A DNA stretch of 36,857 nucleotides from CAZQRP01 sp964596125 (lineage in GTDB: Bacteria > Chloroflexota > Dehalococcoidia > GIF9 > UBA5629), in NCBI GenBank assembly GCA_964596125.1, contig CAZQRP010000030.1:1-36857 (forward strand). The letters run 5' to 3'. This document shows, one piece after another, positions 1 through 7,738 of this stretch. The notes under the pieces are model-generated. The model had not been told where the DNA came from and did not search any database. It was given only the letters and a program-made list of their open reading frames with translations. Every line of letters starts with the position of its first letter. The first letter of the stretch is position 1. The translations under genes and the position numbers were made by a program.

Positions 1-276
1 TTTGCTAGGACAAACCGGCTAATAGACTATTATGGGTGGCTTGTTCAGAGGTTTCCTAGGTCTCTCCCTACAGAAAAACGTTAGATGATAGCCTCTTACT
101 AAAAAGCATACAAGCCCGTAGAATTGCGAAGGTAAATTTATTTTGTCATCCATGCTGAAATATAAAGTATGCGTTACATTGCTAAAAACAATGAATGATA
201 AGGGTTGATGAAGCTATTTAGATAGGAATTAATGCAATACGTCGTAGCTACAGTAACATTATTTCGGTAAAATCTA
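1..276. other. Gene-free AT-rich left edge
   Basis: No supported gene. The first forward frame is open from base 1 to a TAG at 82-84 (27 codons), so the extreme left edge could hold the tail of a gene that starts outside the window, but the fragment is too short to recognise. The rest is AT-rich with no tRNA-like fold, terminator or repeat that I can see. Confidence 0.4.
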
Positions 277-305
277 TTGACATTATGCCTGTATACGTGT
301 ATTAT
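277..305 (+). promoter_or_regulatory. Sigma70-type promoter giving a leaderless mRNA
   Basis: A perfect -35 TTGACA (277-282), a 17-bp spacer and a TATTAT -10 (300-305, 5 of 6 matches). The expected transcription start, about 7 bases downstream, falls at 311-312, which is the A of the ATG of the HTH gene. No Shine-Dalgarno sequence can precede that ATG, so the transcript would be leaderless. The upstream in-frame ATG at 285 lies inside the spacer and would not be transcribed. Confidence 0.65.
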
Positions 306-311
306 ATATGT

Positions 312-506
312 ATGAGTAATACATTATTAAGCACAAAAGAAGCTGCCGAAAAGCTAGGATTGTCACCTGACCATGTGCGCAGATTACTAGAGCAAGGCAA
401 GTTGGAGGGTAAAAAGCTGGAACGTGATTGGGTAGTCCTGAGCCTGGACTACGAGAGGAAAAGAAAACCAAAGAAGGGAGTAAGAGGTAAAGCCATTAGC
501 AGGTGA
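312..506 (+). CDS. Small excisionase/MerR-like helix-turn-helix protein
   Basis: A 64-residue protein. Its N-terminal half reads as the HTH_17 (excisionase-type winged helix) pattern: LSTKEAAEKLGLSPDHVRRL, followed by a GKLEGKKLERDWVV wing that matches the common 'G.l.g.k.gr.wri' part of this family. The tail is strongly basic (RKRKPKKG). Such proteins bind DNA as small regulators or recombination directionality factors. No integrase or phage gene is visible nearby, so a regulator is as likely as a mobile-element factor. I prefer the start at 312 because the promoter places transcription start there; a longer frame begins at 285. Moderate confidence in the fold, low in the role. Confidence 0.75.
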   Translation: MSNTLLSTKEAAEKLGLSPDHVRRLLEQGKLEGKKLERDWVVLSLDYERKRKPKKGVRGKAISR

Positions 507-559
507 ACAAAAGAGACTTTACCAAAGAGAATATATGCGAAAGATGCGGCTGGGTCTAA
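503..559 (+). CDS. Possible 18-residue CxxC micropeptide overlapping the HTH gene stop
   Basis: A GTG that overlaps the stop codon of the HTH gene (GTGA) opens an 18-codon frame ending in TAA at 557-559. The peptide ends in ICERCGWV, a zinc-knuckle-like CxxC. It could be a translationally coupled micropeptide, a C-terminal extension made by -1 frameshifting, or chance. No strong Shine-Dalgarno sequence is present, so this is tentative. Confidence 0.2.
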   Translation: MNKRDFTKENICERCGWV

Positions 560-583
560 CAGGGTCTAGCAAGGATATGAATA

Positions 584-657
584 TCGGGGCGAGAGGATTT
601 GAACCTCCGGCCTCAGCGTCCCGAACGCTGCGCGCTACCAGGCTGCGCTACGCCCCG
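584..657 (-). tRNA. tRNA-Pro (anticodon CGG)
   Basis: Read on the minus strand, the sequence folds into a full cloverleaf. The acceptor stem is CGGGGCG/CGCCCCG with discriminator A; a D-arm follows; the anticodon stem is CAGCG/CGCTG around the 7-base loop TTCGGGA, giving anticodon CGG; the T-arm is GGAGG-TTCAAAT-CCTCT. The 3' CCA is not encoded (genomic ATAT follows). Confidence 0.95.
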
Positions 658-667
658 CCACCGCCTT

Positions 668-696
668 ATTATAGTTGGCTTTGACTTTTGTAGCAA
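668..696 (-). promoter_or_regulatory. Promoter of tRNA-Pro
   Basis: On the minus strand: TTGCTA (691-696), 17-bp spacer, perfect TATAAT (668-673). The expected start is about 4 bases before the mature tRNA 5' end, as is usual for a single-tRNA transcript. Confidence 0.65.
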
Positions 697-723
697 GACT
701 TGTGAACTAATAGGTCGAGTTTG

Positions 724-1914
724 ATGAAGTATTGTGTTCTCATTATTGACGGTGCTGCTGGATGGTCATTGCCTGAGTATGATGGCAAGACCTGCCTGGA
801 GATTGCCTATACTCCGGGTCTGGATACAATGGCGCAAGAGGGCGTTATGGGCCTTGCCCGGACAGTGCCGACGGGCATGGAGCCAAGTAGTGCTTGCGCC
901 TGTATGTCTGTGCTGGGTTATGATCCGGCGGTGTATTATCGGGGCAGAAGCGCCATTGAAGCAAGGAGCGTAGGCGTTCCGATTGGCGATGGCGACGTTG
1001 CTTTTCGTTGTAATCTGGTTTCAATTCTCGATGGTAAGATGCGGAGCTATAGCTCGGGTTATATCAGCACCGAAGAAGCCCAGTGTCTCATTGAGACGCT
1101 GGACGAGAAGCTAGGCAGCGACCAAATACGATTTTATCCTGGTACCAGCTATCGTCATATTTGCCGGATAACAGGGCGGCAGGATACACTACTGGCGACC
1201 TGCACTCCTCCCCATGATATTCCGGATAAGTCCATCGCCGAATTTCTTCCCCGTGGTCAGGGGAGCGATCTTCTTAATGATCTCATGGCCAGATCACAGG
1301 CTGTGCTTGAGGGGCACCCGGTAAATATACAACGGCAATCCCGGGGTGAAATTCCGGCGACGATGGTCTGGTTATTCTGGGGTAGCGGGAAGATACCTGC
1401 CATGCCACTGTTTAAGGAGGTCTATGGGCTTGATGCTGCTATGACGTCCGGTGTAGACCTATTACGAGGCTTGGCACAAATGGTGGGGATGGAAGTATTG
1501 GATATTCCGGGTGTGACAGACGGCCTGGACAATGACTATGCTGCTCAGGTAACTGGGGCATTGAATGCATTGAAGAAACAAGATCTGGTGGTCATCCATA
1601 TTGAGGCCCCTGATGAGGCAGCTCATGATGGCTCAATTAATGATAAAGTTGAGGCTATCCAAAAAGTGGATAGCGAGGTTGTCAGCCGACTTCGCCTTTG
1701 GGATTCTGATAAACTCAGGATGCTGATTATGCCCGACCATCCAACACCGATAGAGATACGGACCCATAGTGATGAGCCTGTTCCCTTTTTACTATGGGGT
1801 CCGGGTTTTGAATCTTCCGGTGCGCAGGCATTCACCGAGGAAGAGGCAAAGAAAACTGGTGTTTTTTATGAGGACGGATGTAAAATTATGGGCAGGCTAA
1901 CGCAGGTAGTTTAG
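724..1914 (+). CDS. apgM: ApgM-family phosphoglycerate mutase-like enzyme (possible homoserine kinase)
   Basis: A 396-residue member of the alkaline-phosphatase superfamily, ApgM branch (2,3-bisphosphoglycerate-independent phosphoglycerate mutase). Visible marks: an N-terminal IIDGAAG metal-ligand Asp; the SVLGYDP segment; HIEAPDEAAHDG; and a C-terminal MPDHPTPIEIRTHSDEPVPF with the paired Asp/His and His ligands. Length is normal for the family (about 400). The usual PGSDVAN segment around the nucleophile here reads PSSACAC: the Ser is kept, but the following Asp and Asn are replaced by Ala and Cys. ApgM-like proteins in some bacteria are proposed to act as homoserine kinases and cluster with Asp-family genes; here aspartate kinase follows after 55 bases. 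Mutase or homoserine kinase are both possible. ATG 724 preferred; a TTG at 721 is the alternative. Confidence 0.8.
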   Translation: MKYCVLIIDGAAGWSLPEYDGKTCLEIAYTPGLDTMAQEGVMGLARTVPTGMEPSSACACMSVLGYDPAVYYRGRSAIEARSVGVPIGDGDVAFRCNLVSILDGKMRSYSSGYISTEEAQCLIETLDEKLGSDQIRFYPGTSYRHICRITGRQDTLLATCTPPHDIPDKSIAEFLPRGQGSDLLNDLMARSQAVLEGHPVNIQRQSRGEIPATMVWLFWGSGKIPAMPLFKEVYGLDAAMTSGVDLLRGLAQMVGMEVLDIPGVTDGLDNDYAAQVTGALNALKKQDLVVIHIEAPDEAAHDGSINDKVEAIQKVDSEVVSRLRLWDSDKLRMLIMPDHPTPIEIRTHSDEPVPFLLWGPGFESSGAQAFTEEEAKKTGVFYEDGCKIMGRLTQVV

Positions 1915-1969
1915 CTCAGTGGTAAGTAGTGTAGGTTTCATTTAAAATTATAACGCAGGACAGGTAGAG

Positions 1970-3193
1970 ATGGCACTGGTAGTCCAAAAATATGGCGGAA
2001 GTTCCGTAGCCGATGCCGATAAAATCAGGAATGTGGCTCGGCGGATAGTTGAGACTAGAGAGAAAGGGGATCAAGTAGTTGTGGTTGTCTCAGCTATGGG
2101 TGATACAACTGACGAATTAATTCGACTGGCAAAGCAGATGAATCCTCAACCAGAGGAGCGGGAACTTGATGTATTGCTATCAACCGGCGAGGTAGTCTCC
2201 AGCACGTTGCTGGCTATGGCATTACATGGCATGGGCCATAAAGCAGTAAGCTTAAGTGGTGCTCAGGCAGGGATAGAGACCGATGCTATACATAGCCGAG
2301 CACGCATCCGCAAGATTAGACCTAAGCGTATCTTTAAGGAGCTGGAACAAGGCACGATAGTTATTGTGGCTGGGTTTCAAGGTGTCAGTGAGGATATGAA
2401 TATTACCACACTTGGTCGTGGCGGATCTGATACCACTGCCGTAGCTTTGGCGATCAGCCTCAAGGCGAGTATATGCCAGATTTACACTGATGTAGAGGGA
2501 GTATATACTTCGGATCCCCGTTTTGTACCTGAGGCCCGTCCCCTCAGGGAAATTTGCTATGAAGAGATGCTGGAGCTGGCTACCTATGGTGCAAAAGTAA
2601 TGCATCCCCGCGCTGTGGAACTAGGGGAACTTCACAATATGCCGATACTGGTGGCTTCCAGTTTCAGTGATAAGCCTGGTACTCTTATTCATGGAGGGAT
2701 TTCAATGGAAATAAGAAACAAAGTACGAGGAATAGCCTATGACCTCGATGTAGCCAAAATCACCGTCGTTGGTGTTCCTGATCGACCGGGTATAGCTTCG
2801 GCTATTTTTGAGCCATTTGCGAAGGCGAACATAAGCATAGATACTATTGTCCAAAATGCCAGTATAAATAATATTACCGATCTTTCATTTACTGTAGCAC
2901 GGAGCGATTTAGATAAAGCAATGTCTCTAGTAAAACCGGTAGCGGAGTCAATTGGTGCAGCGGAGTGTGTGAGCGATTCAACATTAGCAAAGGTTAGTAT
3001 TATTGGTACTGGTATGCAGAATACACCTGGCTATGCGGCTGAGATGTTCCGCACTCTTTATGAAAAGAATATAAACATCCAGTTGATTACTACTTCGGAG
3101 ATAAGGATAACCTGCATTATTGCCCGGGATAAAGTAAAAGATGCAGCCCGGGCGTTACATAAAGCTTTTGACCTGGAACAAGCGGAGGACTAA
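1970..3193 (+). CDS. lysC: Aspartate kinase
   Basis: Catalyses ATP-dependent phosphorylation of L-aspartate, the committed step to lysine, threonine, methionine and diaminopimelate. The 407-residue length fits the monofunctional LysC group. It starts with the kinase signature VVQKYGGSSVAD, has the GDTTDEL and LLSTGEVVSS substrate-region motifs and the TTLGRGGSDTTAVALA nucleotide-binding loop near residue 150. Two C-terminal ACT domains (about 265-400; ITVVGVPDRPGIA and VSIIGTGMQNTPG) indicate allosteric feedback by lysine and/or threonine. An AGGTAGAG lies upstream of the ATG. It follows the ApgM-like gene closely and probably shares its transcript. It ends 2 bases before the convergent NifU-like gene. 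Confidence 0.95.
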   Translation: MALVVQKYGGSSVADADKIRNVARRIVETREKGDQVVVVVSAMGDTTDELIRLAKQMNPQPEERELDVLLSTGEVVSSTLLAMALHGMGHKAVSLSGAQAGIETDAIHSRARIRKIRPKRIFKELEQGTIVIVAGFQGVSEDMNITTLGRGGSDTTAVALAISLKASICQIYTDVEGVYTSDPRFVPEARPLREICYEEMLELATYGAKVMHPRAVELGELHNMPILVASSFSDKPGTLIHGGISMEIRNKVRGIAYDLDVAKITVVGVPDRPGIASAIFEPFAKANISIDTIVQNASINNITDLSFTVARSDLDKAMSLVKPVAESIGAAECVSDSTLAKVSIIGTGMQNTPGYAAEMFRTLYEKNINIQLITTSEIRITCIIARDKVKDAARALHKAFDLEQAED

Positions 3194-3195
3194 AG

Positions 3196-3414
3196 CTAGA
3201 CAGCGATTACTTCTTTGATTTCTGTTATTTGTTCTTTCAATATACGTTCTATACCGTTTTTTAGAGTAAGTGTCGACATGGGGCAACCCGCGCAGGAACC
3301 GGTGAGTTTTACGCTGACTACGCCTTCATTAACATCGACCAGTTCTACATCGCCACCGTCTGCCTGCAGGTTCGGTCGAAGCTCGTTTAGAATTTTTTCT
3401 ACTTTATCTCGCAT
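3196..3414 (-). CDS. NifU C-terminal-domain iron-sulfur scaffold protein
   Basis: A 72-residue stand-alone NifU C-terminal domain (Nfu family), which carries and delivers Fe-S clusters. The pattern LRPxLQADGGDVELV followed by GSCAGCPMSTLTLKNGIERIL is diagnostic, with the CxxC cluster ligands at GSCAGCP. The start at 3414 is set by AGGAG six bases upstream of the ATG; a longer in-frame reading to 3483 adds residues with no family similarity. A minus-strand TTGACA at 3478-3483 with a weak TAATTT 17 bases on may be the promoter. It converges with lysC with almost no gap. Confidence 0.92.
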   Translation of the reverse strand: MRDKVEKILNELRPNLQADGGDVELVDVNEGVVSVKLTGSCAGCPMSTLTLKNGIERILKEQITEIKEVIAV

Positions 3415-3521
3415 GAATTCTCCTTTTGGTTTTGGCTTACATAAATTGAATTGTAAATTAACATAGCGGATACTTATTGTCAAATTTATGTGGCTTGGCT
3501 ATGGATATTTGCAACATTTGC

Positions 3522-3550
3522 TTGTTTTATTAATGTTGCTGGTCTAAAAT
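3522..3550 (+). promoter_or_regulatory. Probable promoter of TPR-gyrA-marC
   Basis: TTGTTT (3522-3527), 17-bp spacer, TAAAAT (3545-3550, 5 of 6). The -35 is poor, so this is tentative. It would leave an untranslated leader of roughly 100 bases. Confidence 0.4.
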
Positions 3551-3663
3551 TAATGTTTAGCTGGGTGGCTAATTTGCCATTTTAGATTAAATGAAGTGTA
3601 ATTTGTACTATGAACCAGAGGGTGGGTAATTAGAGTGTTATTGTGACATTTGAGAGAGCAGGT

Positions 3664-4518
3664 ATGTTTGACGCAGGAGAAGAGAAAGCCCGATTAAAGC
3701 GACAGATGAGCCAGGAAGCCATTGCTTTAGCCATGCAAGGTAGATGGAAGGAGGCAATATCTGTCAATCAGGGCATAATTGAAATTATGCCTACCGATGT
3801 CGATGCTTATAATCGTTTGGGTAAGGCTTATATTGAATTGGGCGCGTTAAATGAAGCGAAGGAAGCGTACAGTAAGGCTATAGAGCTTACTCCGGACAAT
3901 GCTATAGCCAGAAAAAATCTCAATCGATTGTCCAAATTGGAGGAGACACAGGTACCGGCCAAGGAGGACCGCCCTAAGGCTCCCCCTCACCTTTTTATAG
4001 GCGACGTCGGTAAGTCCGGGGTAGTTAGTCTTTACCAGTTGGCTTCCAGTACTGTGTTAGCCAAGATGACTGCCGGTGACCAGGTCTATTTAAAGGTAAG
4101 AGGTCAGCAGATCGTTGTTGAAAATGAAGTGGGAGAGTACCTGGGGCAGGTTGAGCACCAGCATGGATTCCGCCTGGCCAAGTTGATAGAGGGTGGCAAT
4201 GAGTATACGGCAGCCATTATCAGCCTTGATAATAGTAAAGCAAAGGTCATTATACGAGAGAAGTTCCAACATCCGAGTCAAGTCGGACGGCTTTCTTTCC
4301 CCGCCAGGGCGGTTGAGGGTTTTCAACCGCATATCAAGGATACTCTTCTCAGGCAGGGTGGTGCCGAGGAGGAAGATTTAGAAGAAATTGGTGATGTCGA
4401 TTATGCTGATTTAGAGGAAGGTGAGCTCCTCCCTGAAGGTTTTTCCATATTTGAGGAGAACATACCTGTTGAGGAAATGGTAGACGAAATCGCAGAAGGA
4501 TTAATAGAAGAGGAATGA
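3664..4518 (+). CDS. Tetratricopeptide repeat protein
   Basis: A 284-residue soluble protein. Residues about 10-100 hold two to three TPR-like helical pairs (ALAMQGRWKEAISVNQGIIEIMP; YNRLGKAYIELGALNEAKEAYSKAIELTPDNAIARKNL). Residues about 110-225 form a separate beta-rich domain of unknown function, and the last 60 residues are very acidic (EEEDLEEIGDVDYADLEEGE). TPR units normally bind partner proteins; no partner is identifiable. Start: ATG 3664, with purine-rich GAGAGAGCAGG upstream; a GTG at 3643 is an alternative. The stop is 4 bases before gyrA, so coexpression and translational coupling are likely. Confidence 0.8.
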   Translation: MFDAGEEKARLKRQMSQEAIALAMQGRWKEAISVNQGIIEIMPTDVDAYNRLGKAYIELGALNEAKEAYSKAIELTPDNAIARKNLNRLSKLEETQVPAKEDRPKAPPHLFIGDVGKSGVVSLYQLASSTVLAKMTAGDQVYLKVRGQQIVVENEVGEYLGQVEHQHGFRLAKLIEGGNEYTAAIISLDNSKAKVIIREKFQHPSQVGRLSFPARAVEGFQPHIKDTLLRQGGAEEEDLEEIGDVDYADLEEGELLPEGFSIFEENIPVEEMVDEIAEGLIEEE

Positions 4519-4522
4519 TGAA

Positions 4523-6982
4523 ATGGAAGCAGGAGTAATTAAGCCGGTTATTATTGAAGAAGAGATGAAAAGTTCCTACCTGGACTATGCTATGAGTGTC
4601 ATAGTCTCCCGGGCTTTGCCTGATGTGCGTGACGGCTTGAAACCGGTGCACCGGCGTATTCTCTACGCTATGGACGGGCTGGGTCTGCGACCGACGAGTT
4701 CTTATAAGAAAAGTGCTCGTATAGTTGGTGAAGTACTTGGTAAGTATCACCCTCATGGGGATGCGCCAGTATATGAAGCAATGGTCAGAATGGCACAGGA
4801 TTTTTCTATGAGGTATACCCTGGTTGATGGTCAGGGGAATTTTGGCAGTATGGACAATGATCCACCGGCGGCCATGCGGTATACCGAAGCACGTCTGGCA
4901 AAGATTGCAGAAGAGATGCTGGTTGATATCGATAAAGATACAGTTAGCTTTGTCCCCAATTTCGATGACAGTTTGAACGAGCCATCGGTTTTACCAGCCA
5001 GGTTGCCAAATTTGTTGGTAAATGGTTCGTCAGGAATTGCTGTAGGCATGGCTACGAACATTCCTCCGCACAATCTTAGCGAGGTTTGTGATGCCGTGAA
5101 ATATTTAATTGACAATCCGGAGGCTGATGTCGATGATTTGATGCGATTTGTTAAAGGACCTGACTTTCCCACCGCAGGTATCATTTGGGGTCGCGAAGGG
5201 ATACATAATGCCTATGCGACTGGACAGGGCAGAATTATAGTTCGGGCTAAGGTGACTGAGGAGAGCCTGAAAGGTGGACGCAACCAATTGATAATTACAG
5301 AACTTCCATATCAGACAAACAAGGCTGCTTTAATAGAAAAGATAGCCGAAATGGTCAAGGACAGAAAACTTGAGGGCATAAACGAGGTTCGAGATGAATC
5401 GGACCGCCATGGTATGCGGGCGGTTATCGAGTTGAAGAGGGATGCCCAACCGGCGAAGGTTCTCAACAACCTGTATAAATACACGGCAATGCAGTCAGCT
5501 TTCCATATAAATATGCTGGCTTTGGTTGATCGTCAGCCCCGGGTGATCAATTTAAAGGAGGCTTTGACCTGCTATATCGATTTCCGTAAGGAGGTGATAA
5601 CCCGGCGTAGCCAGTTTGAACTCCAGAAAGCGAAAGATAGAGCCCATGTTCTTGAGGGCTTCAGGATTGCACTTGACCATCTGGAGCAGGTGATTAATAC
5701 GATCAGGAAATCGGAAACGGCTGACTCGGCTCGAACCAATTTGATGAAGGCTTTTAGCCTGTCTCAAATTCAGGCGCAGGCGATTCTGGACATGCAACTG
5801 CGCCGTTTGGCTCATCTGGAACAACAGAAAATAATAGATGAATATAATGAAGTGGTCAAGACCATTGCTTACCTGGAAGACCTTTTAGCCAATCCCAAGA
5901 AGATACTCTTTCTTGTCCAGCAGGATGCCGATGAACTCAAGTCCAAGTATGGCGATCGCAGGCGTAGTTTTATTAAAAAGGACGAAGTCGAGGAATTTCA
6001 GGATGAGGATCTTATCGCCCATCAAGACGTAGTGGTAACGCTAAGTGAACAGGGATATATAAAGAGGATACCGGCTGCAACCTACCAGAAGCAACACCGA
6101 TATGGTCGGGGCATAATGGGGATGGTAACGCGGGATACAGATATGGTGAGACATCTTTTAGTGGTCGATACCCATGATAGTCTGCTCCTATTTACCAATC
6201 GCGGTAAGGTTTATCAGCTTAAGTGTTATGATATCCCTCAGGACCTGACCCGAACTACTAAAGGGACAGCTCTAGCTAATCTTCTGCCTATCGATCCGAA
6301 GGAACAAATAACTGCCCTGGTAATGAAAAGAGACGCTGCACCTGGACTATTTATGGTAATGGTCACTTCGAGAGGCATAGTAAAGAAGTCCAGCCTGGAC
6401 AAATTTGCTACAGTCCGAAGCACTGGTCTTATTGCCATGAAGCTTATAGGTAATGAGGAGTTGGTAGCATCATCCATGGTAAGTGAGAAGGATAAAGTTA
6501 TCATAGTAACTCAAGATGGGCAGGCTATTAAATTCGCCATAAAAGATTTACGAACAGCATCCCGGACCAGCGGTGGCGTACGTGGTATTAGACTTGGTCC
6601 CGGTGACAGGGTGGTGGGGATGAGTAAAATCTTTTCTGATGCCCGTCTTCTTACGGTTACCGAGAACGGCTTTGGCAAGCTCAGTCGTATAGAAAGCTAT
6701 CCTACACAAGCACGGGGCGGAAAAGGATTAAGGGCTCATAAAATTACTGAAAAAACAGGTAACGTTATTGCAGCGAAACTCGTCCCTCCCTCACAACACC
6801 TTATTATTATTTCAGTAAAAGGTATTGTCATCCGCATTTCTGTCGATGAAGAAATACCGCTTCAGGGAAGAGCAACACAGGGTGTGCATTTAAATAGACT
6901 TGAAGAAGATGATAAGGTAGCCTCTATCGCCTATCTCGATACGGCGGATGAAGTGGAGGACGACAAAGCCACTAACACGTAG
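4523..6982 (+). CDS. gyrA: DNA gyrase subunit A
   Basis: The DNA breakage-reunion subunit of gyrase, which introduces negative supercoils with GyrB. At 819 residues it is full length. The N-terminal winged helix and tower are recognisable (YAMSVIVSRALPDVRDGLKPVHRRILYAM). The catalytic Tyr is Y120 in AAMRYTEARL. The C-terminal six-bladed beta-pinwheel carries the GyrA box as QARGGKG, which separates it from ParC. In the quinolone-determining region (HGDAPVYE) Ala81 and Glu85 stand where E. coli has Ser83 and Asp87. gyrB is not in the window. A GAGGA lies about 8 bases upstream of the ATG. Confidence 0.97.
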   Translation: MEAGVIKPVIIEEEMKSSYLDYAMSVIVSRALPDVRDGLKPVHRRILYAMDGLGLRPTSSYKKSARIVGEVLGKYHPHGDAPVYEAMVRMAQDFSMRYTLVDGQGNFGSMDNDPPAAMRYTEARLAKIAEEMLVDIDKDTVSFVPNFDDSLNEPSVLPARLPNLLVNGSSGIAVGMATNIPPHNLSEVCDAVKYLIDNPEADVDDLMRFVKGPDFPTAGIIWGREGIHNAYATGQGRIIVRAKVTEESLKGGRNQLIITELPYQTNKAALIEKIAEMVKDRKLEGINEVRDESDRHGMRAVIELKRDAQPAKVLNNLYKYTAMQSAFHINMLALVDRQPRVINLKEALTCYIDFRKEVITRRSQFELQKAKDRAHVLEGFRIALDHLEQVINTIRKSETADSARTNLMKAFSLSQIQAQAILDMQLRRLAHLEQQKIIDEYNEVVKTIAYLEDLLANPKKILFLVQQDADELKSKYGDRRRSFIKKDEVEEFQDEDLIAHQDVVVTLSEQGYIKRIPAATYQKQHRYGRGIMGMVTRDTDMVRHLLVVDTHDSLLLFTNRGKVYQLKCYDIPQDLTRTTKGTALANLLPIDPKEQITALVMKRDAAPGLFMVMVTSRGIVKKSSLDKFATVRSTGLIAMKLIGNEELVASSMVSEKDKVIIVTQDGQAIKFAIKDLRTASRTSGGVRGIRLGPGDRVVGMSKIFSDARLLTVTENGFGKLSRIESYPTQARGGKGLRAHKITEKTGNVIAAKLVPPSQHLIIISVKGIVIRISVDEEIPLQGRATQGVHLNRLEEDDKVASIAYLDTADEVEDDKATNT

Positions 6983-7003
6983 AGGCGTTTCCCCCGAGTA
7001 CAA

Positions 7004-7609
7004 ATGGAAAGGTTAATCCAGATCCTGCAGGACTTCGGCTTGACTTTTGTCCCCCTATTTGTAGCTATGGATGCCATTGGCATTTTGCCAATATTATTGC
7101 CATTGACAGTAGAAATGGGTAGTCGTGAGCGTGGGCATATAATACGGCTGGCAATAATAACAGCTTTGGGTCTGGGATTGGGTTTTGTGGTAATTGGCAA
7201 GGGCGTTTTTCTCTTTTTAGGTATTAAAGTAGCTGACTTTCTCGTTGCCGGCGGGCTTATCCTTTTCCTGTTAGCAGCTAAAGATTTGATCACGGGCAAG
7301 ATGATGGATGCAAAGGATTTATTAGAAGCTGAGATGATCGGCGTGGTTCCTTTGGGCACTCCGCTGATAGTTGGGCCGGCAGTGCTTACCACTCTATTGA
7401 TACTGATTGAACAGCATTCCATTGTCATAGTAGTAATTTCTTTTATTATTAATTTATTAATAGCATGGCTGCTTTTTACGCAGGCTCATCGTGTAGTAGG
7501 TTTTCTTGGGCAAGGTGGAGTCAGGGCCATATCAAAGATAGTTGCTCTGTTTCTGGGAGCCATTGCGATAAAGATGATACGTCAGGGTGTACTGGAAATT
7601 TTAGGATGA
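7004..7609 (+). CDS. MarC-family integral membrane protein
   Basis: A 201-residue polytopic membrane protein (six hydrophobic segments) of the MarC/UPF0056 family. Family marks: the N-terminal FVPLFVAMDAIGILPILLPLT, the central GGLILFLLAAKDLI and the VPLGTPLIVGPAVLTTL loop. Despite the name, a role in antibiotic resistance is not established for the family. It lies 21 bases after gyrA in the same direction with only a weak ribosome-binding site, so it is probably the last gene of the TPR-gyrA-marC unit. Confidence 0.88.
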   Translation: MERLIQILQDFGLTFVPLFVAMDAIGILPILLPLTVEMGSRERGHIIRLAIITALGLGLGFVVIGKGVFLFLGIKVADFLVAGGLILFLLAAKDLITGKMMDAKDLLEAEMIGVVPLGTPLIVGPAVLTTLLILIEQHSIVIVVISFIINLLIAWLLFTQAHRVVGFLGQGGVRAISKIVALFLGAIAIKMIRQGVLEILG

Positions 7610-7613
7610 ACTT

Positions 7614-7664
7614 TTGACCTTTTATACCATTTAATTTAGAATGGCCGCTAAAAATTTTTAACGG
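7614..7664 (+). promoter_or_regulatory. Promoter with overlapping palindrome, for the beta-propeller gene
   Basis: TTGACC (7614-7619), 17-bp spacer, TAGAAT (7637-7642); each hexamer matches 5 of 6. A near-perfect 20-bp palindrome (7645-7664, CCG-TAAAAA/TTTTTA-CGG) lies across the expected start at about 7649, where a repressor could bind. The leader to the ATG is about 90 bases. Confidence 0.55.
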
Positions 7665-7738
7665 TGATTACTATCTATAAAGAAGTATTTCCTGTGATAG
7701 AAATCAAGATAGTTTAGCTGCTTTGATGATAGAGAAAA

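Noticed and set aside
1906..1945. A stretch reading GTAGTTTAGCTCAGTGGTAAG resembles the 5' end and D-arm of a tRNA.
   Set aside because: No anticodon arm, T-arm or matching acceptor strand follows before lysC, and the first bases lie within the apgM coding end.
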